The notes beneath the pieces are model-generated. The model made no database searches, was not told where the DNA came from, and saw only the letters and a list, made by a program, of their open reading frames with translations. DNA of 64,000 nucleotides from Pseudomonadota bacterium (GTDB lineage Bacteria; Myxococcota_A; Polyangia; Polyangiales; Polyangiaceae). This document shows, one piece after another, positions 60,811-64,000 of this stretch. The stretch covers positions 15,988-79,987 of the forward strand of contig JAEYYX010000094.1 in the NCBI GenBank assembly GCA_023428245.1, written 5' to 3'. Numbering within the stretch: position 1 is the first letter of the stretch; each line of letters opens with the position of its first letter. The translations under genes were made by a program, and so were the position numbers.

Positions 60811-62594
60811 ACGATCGGTTGATCTCCCCCGAGACCGGCGTGGGCGCAATTCTCGTGCGCCACGGGGTCTTGACTCCTGAGCAGCTGGGCGAGCTCCGCG
60901 AGCTGAGCAAGGAGCGAAAGGGAGCGTCTGTCCTCGAGCTGGTCGTCTCGAACAAGTGGGCGACCGACGAGGCGGTCGCGATGGCTCTAGCTGCGGATTG
61001 TGGCTTCGAGTTCGTGAGCACCATCGATCCCGGGCAGGTGCCTCTCGAGGCCGCAGTCAAGCTGCCGATCAGCTATGCCAAGGCACACAAAGTTCTCCTC
61101 ATCGCAAGCGGCGAGGAGGACGCGACGATCGTCTGTGGGGACCCTCTCGACGTCGCGGCGCTCGATCACGTGCGGGCGCTCCTAGGCGTCTCGGTCAAGG
61201 TCCTGGTGGCTCCCGCTGGCGTAGTCGTTGACGCCATCAATCGTGTCTACGAACGCCAAGACACGATGGGCGACTTGAAGAGCGAAGAGTCGCGCGAAGA
61301 CGAGGATGAAGGCGATCTCCTCGACTCGGACGACGACGCGCCCATCATTCGTTGGGTGAACGGCCTCTTCTCCCAGGCCGTCAAAGAGCGGGCTAGCGAT
61401 ATTCACATCGAGCCCGAGGAAAAAGAGGTCATCGTGCGCTATCGCGTCGACGGCGAGCTCTACATCGCGCGTCGGGCGAGCCGGTTGTTCATGAGTTCGG
61501 TGATTGCCCGCGTGAAGATCATGGCGGGCCTGAACATCGCCGAAAAACGCTTGCCTCAAGACGGGCGCATCTCGCTCAAGATCGCGGGTCGTGCTCTCGA
61601 CGTTCGCGTCTCGACGGTCCCGACCAGCCGTGACCACGAGCGCATCGTGATGCGTCTGCTTCAGAAGTCGAACACCCTGCTCGACCTGAGCGACCTCGGC
61701 TTCGGACCGCGCGAATACTCGCTCATGGACAGCCTGATTCGCCGTCCAGACGGAATCATCTTGGTGACGGGCCCGACGGGAAGTGGCAAGTCGACGACGC
61801 TTTATGGCTGCTTGAACCGAATCAACCAGCCGAACATCAACATCCTGACCGCAGAAGACCCCGTCGAATACGAAATCGGCGGAATTCACCAGGTGCCCGT
61901 GAATGCCAAGATCGGGCTTACCTTCGCGAGCGCGCTGCGCGCGTTTTTGCGCCAAGACCCTGACGTCATCATGGTCGGCGAAATTCGCGACAAGGAAACG
62001 GCGGAGATCGCGATGCACGCGTCGATGACGGGTCATCTCGTGATGTCGACCTTGCACACGAATGACTCGGCCGGCGCGGTCACACGTCTCGTTGAGATGG
62101 ACATTGAGCCCTTCTTGGTGCGGTCGACGGTGATCGGCATCTTAGCTCAGCGCCTCGTGCGTGTTCTCTGCCCGCACTGTCGAGAGCCTTATGAAGCGAC
62201 AGAACATGAACTGCGTCAGCTCGCCATCGACGAGAGGCGAAGTGCCATGCGCGCGGCCCGTAAACTAAGCCCGCGTTACGCGTTGCCTGGCGTGGACTAT
62301 CAGCCGGTCGGCTGGTTTGGCCCAGGAATGCCGACCTTTTATCGCCCGAAGGGCTGCGAGCTGTGCGACAACAAAGGGTTCGTTGGACGTCGCGGCATCT
62401 ATGAGCTCATGGTGATGGATGACGCCGTTGGTGCGCTCATCCTTCAAAACGCCGACGCCATGACCATCAAGCGCGCCGCCCTCGAAGGAGGAATGGACAC
62501 GATGCGTGACGACGGCGCCCGCAAGGTCTTGCGCGGCATGACAACGGTGGAGGAGGTCATCGCGGCGACCCAAGAGGACGTGTTCGTGGAGTGA
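60807..62594 (+). CDS. gspE: type II secretion ATPase GspE
   Basis: 595 residues. N-terminal N1E-like domain (GVLTPEQLGELRELSKERKG). The ATPase core has Walker A GPTGSGKS (322-329), the Asp box LTAEDPVEYEI, Walker B DVIMVGEIRDKETA and the His box STLHTNDSAG. The zinc tetracysteine is present as CPHC and CELC, as in GspE/PilB. It powers pseudopilus assembly. The C-terminus continues beyond usual (MTTVEEVIAATQED). Confidence 0.95.
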   Translation: MNDRLISPETGVGAILVRHGVLTPEQLGELRELSKERKGASVLELVVSNKWATDEAVAMALAADCGFEFVSTIDPGQVPLEAAVKLPISYAKAHKVLLIASGEEDATIVCGDPLDVAALDHVRALLGVSVKVLVAPAGVVVDAINRVYERQDTMGDLKSEESREDEDEGDLLDSDDDAPIIRWVNGLFSQAVKERASDIHIEPEEKEVIVRYRVDGELYIARRASRLFMSSVIARVKIMAGLNIAEKRLPQDGRISLKIAGRALDVRVSTVPTSRDHERIVMRLLQKSNTLLDLSDLGFGPREYSLMDSLIRRPDGIILVTGPTGSGKSTTLYGCLNRINQPNINILTAEDPVEYEIGGIHQVPVNAKIGLTFASALRAFLRQDPDVIMVGEIRDKETAEIAMHASMTGHLVMSTLHTNDSAGAVTRLVEMDIEPFLVRSTVIGILAQRLVRVLCPHCREPYEATEHELRQLAIDERRSAMRAARKLSPRYALPGVDYQPVGWFGPGMPTFYRPKGCELCDNKGFVGRRGIYELMVMDDAVGALILQNADAMTIKRAALEGGMDTMRDDGARKVLRGMTTVEEVIAATQEDVFVE

Positions 62595-62617
62595 CACGCG
62601 CCGGACGGGAATGAATC

Positions 62618-63844
62618 ATGGCGGTCTTTGAGTACCAAGGAATCGACGCAGCGACCGGCAAGCAGGTCAAGGGAGTTCGGGACGCCGAAAATCCCCGCGC
62701 GCTCCGTAACATCCTTAGGAAAGACGGAATTCTGCTCACCCAAGCTCGCGCCGGTAAAGAGGCACAGGCGGGTGCAAAACGGGACATCGACTTCCTCGCG
62801 GTCTTCAAGCAGCCGCGCTCGAGCGATGTCGCCGTGATGACGAGGCAGCTTGCGACGTTGGTTCGCGCCGGCATTCCGCTCGTCGAGTCGATCAGCGCGC
62901 TCACGGAACAGGTCGAAAAACAGGCTTTGGTTCATGTCTTGTCGTCCGTGCGCGACAACCTCCGCACCGGCACCGCGTTCGCGAAGTGTTTGAGTGAACA
63001 TCCGAAGGTCTTCCCGCCCCTCTACGTGAACATGGTCGCGGCGGGAGAAGCCTCGGGAACGCTCGAGTCCGTCCTCGAGCGCTTGGCGGATTTCATGGAG
63101 GGCCAGTCGCGGCTGAAGGGGAAGGTCATGGGCGCGCTCGCCTACCCGGTAGCTCTGGGTGGCGTCGGTGTGCTGCTCGTGGGCTTTCTCATGGTGAGCG
63201 TGGTGCCTCGTCTCACGACCATCTTTGACAATCTGGGGCAGGCGCTACCTTGGTACACTCAGCTCCTCATCTTCCTCTCGAACACGGTGAGCGGCTATTG
63301 GTGGCTGATCTTCCTCGTGATGGGCGGGACCGCCTACGCGTTTTTGCGCTGGAAGAAGACGCCCAAGGGCCACCTGCGCTGGGACGTCATGCGCCTGTCC
63401 TTCCCGCTGTTCGGCCGCCTGAATCTGCTGGTGGCGCTGGCGCGTTTCACCCGCACCCTCGCGACACTGCTCGCGAGCGGTGTTCAACTCTTGCCGGCGA
63501 TGGAAATCGGCAAGAACGTGCTCGAGAACGTGAGGCTCGAGCAAGTGATCAAGGAAGCGATCAGTTCGATCCGGGAAGGTGAGAGTATCGCTGAGCCGCT
63601 CAAGCGCAGCGGCGCGTTTCCCCCCATGGTGACGCACATGATCGCGGTCGGTGAGCGCTCTGGTGAGCTCGAGGCGATGCTCGAGAACGTCAGCCGCGCC
63701 TACGAGACGGACGTCGAGACGCGGATCGGGGCGCTGACCAGTGTGCTCGAGCCTGTGATGATCCTTCTGATGGGCGGCGCCGTCGGATTCATCGTGTTCG
63801 CGATCATGATGCCGCTTCTGCAGATGAACGACATGGTCCAGTAG
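62618..63844 (+). CDS. gspF: type II secretion inner-membrane platform protein GspF
   Basis: 408 residues. Two repeated T2SF domains (MTRQLATLVRAGIPLVESISAL, FTRTLATLLASGVQLLPAMEIG) and three helices (VALGGVGVLLVGFLMVSVVP, WWLIFLVMGGTAYAFL, VMILLMGGAVGFIVFAIMMP) are in the usual places. It connects ATPase and pseudopilins. Spaced 23 bases after gspE. Confidence 0.95.
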   Translation: MAVFEYQGIDAATGKQVKGVRDAENPRALRNILRKDGILLTQARAGKEAQAGAKRDIDFLAVFKQPRSSDVAVMTRQLATLVRAGIPLVESISALTEQVEKQALVHVLSSVRDNLRTGTAFAKCLSEHPKVFPPLYVNMVAAGEASGTLESVLERLADFMEGQSRLKGKVMGALAYPVALGGVGVLLVGFLMVSVVPRLTTIFDNLGQALPWYTQLLIFLSNTVSGYWWLIFLVMGGTAYAFLRWKKTPKGHLRWDVMRLSFPLFGRLNLLVALARFTRTLATLLASGVQLLPAMEIGKNVLENVRLEQVIKEAISSIREGESIAEPLKRSGAFPPMVTHMIAVGERSGELEAMLENVSRAYETDVETRIGALTSVLEPVMILLMGGAVGFIVFAIMMPLLQMNDMVQ

Positions 63845-63858
63845 GGACTGCGCGAGTG

Positions 63859-64000
63859 ATGGCCATTTCGAAGCGTGAAAATCCGAGAAGAATTTTCTTC
63901 CCTTGGGAAACCGAAGGGGGGATTCGCCGGTTTGTGCGCTTGGCGCAGGTCGGACCGGGCCTCTTGGGCCTCGCTTTGTTTGGCTTCGTCTGGGTTGCGG
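63859..64000 (+). CDS. membrane protein following gspF, cut by the right edge
   Basis: The first 47 codons are visible from ATG 63859 (or GTG 63856): MAISKRENPRRIFFPWETEG, then a hydrophobic helix beginning VGPGLLGLALFGFVWVA. It starts 14 bases after the gspF stop, so it belongs to the operon. In many myxobacterial type II loci a small unknown membrane protein lies here before gspG; the visible part does not look like a pseudopilin. Confidence 0.65.
   Translation, partial: MAISKRENPRRIFFPWETEGGIRRFVRLAQVGPGLLGLALFGFVWVA

Noticed and set aside
58675..60849. A 724-codon open frame on the minus strand opposite gspD
   Set aside because: Antisense to a clear secretin. Arg/Asp/His-rich with no motif.

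Overview
The window looks like a piece of chromosome from a myxobacterium (Myxococcota, probably class Polyangia). This rests on high GC with strong third-position bias, many long spurious frames, repeated lipoproteins with Gly/Ser-rich linkers, a sigma54-type response regulator next to pilin genes, PEGA and PilZ proteins, an ether-lipid synthase and a complete type II secretion start. Gene density is high, with many ATGA/GTGA/TTGA overlaps. I see no phage, insertion sequence or CRISPR array.

Layout. 1-3861: a J-domain/TPR protein cut by the left edge, a rhomboid protease and a large lipoprotein. 3994-8065: a PilR-like sigma54 regulator, two type IV pilin-like proteins, a third pilin-like protein without a prepilin site, and a TPR protein, apparently one operon. 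8123-10895: a PEGA-domain membrane protein with a coupled 60-residue upstream gene, and a divergent small lipoprotein. 11019-14931: a pyrC-carA-rimO operon. 15074: tRNA-Leu(CAG). 15497-21438: a sigma54-promoted lipoprotein, a 540-bp noncoding stretch with dyads, an XPB-like helicase with a Bax1-like (DUF790) nuclease, and two cell-surface lipoproteins, one GH12-like but lacking the catalytic nucleophile. 21570-25856: biotin carboxylase-like protein, photolyase and a PilZ protein. 25889-30215: a sulfur-carrier cysteine pathway (Rrf2 regulator, CysK, E1 enzyme, CysO, an E1 N-terminal fragment, CysM, JAMM protease).

30392-36272: glutathione peroxidase, a ZIP/His-rich/permease metal transporter fusion, thioesterase, cytidine deaminase and an MMPL/RND exporter. 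36466-44895: a TetR regulator with two adjacent operator palindromes, a complete RND efflux pump (adaptor, permease, outer-membrane channel) and a membrane-anchored glutamate synthase-like oxidoreductase. 44996-49827: a hypothetical gene, an alkyl-DHAP synthase for ether lipids, a LysR regulator and a fatty acid desaturase. 49824-57146: oxidoreductase, an EpmC-like/YkgJ fusion, lipoprotein, tRNA-dihydrouridine synthase, two outer-membrane proteins and class II fructose-bisphosphate aldolase. 57340-64000: type II secretion genes gspC-D-E-F behind a candidate sigma54 promoter, and a partial membrane protein at the right edge.

The most interesting part is the cysteine cluster. The E1 enzyme lacks the usual N-terminal Arg-bearing arm. 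A separate small gene two positions downstream encodes just that arm. The sulfur carrier ends in Gly-Gly-Ala rather than Gly-Gly, and a JAMM protease is encoded in the same operon.
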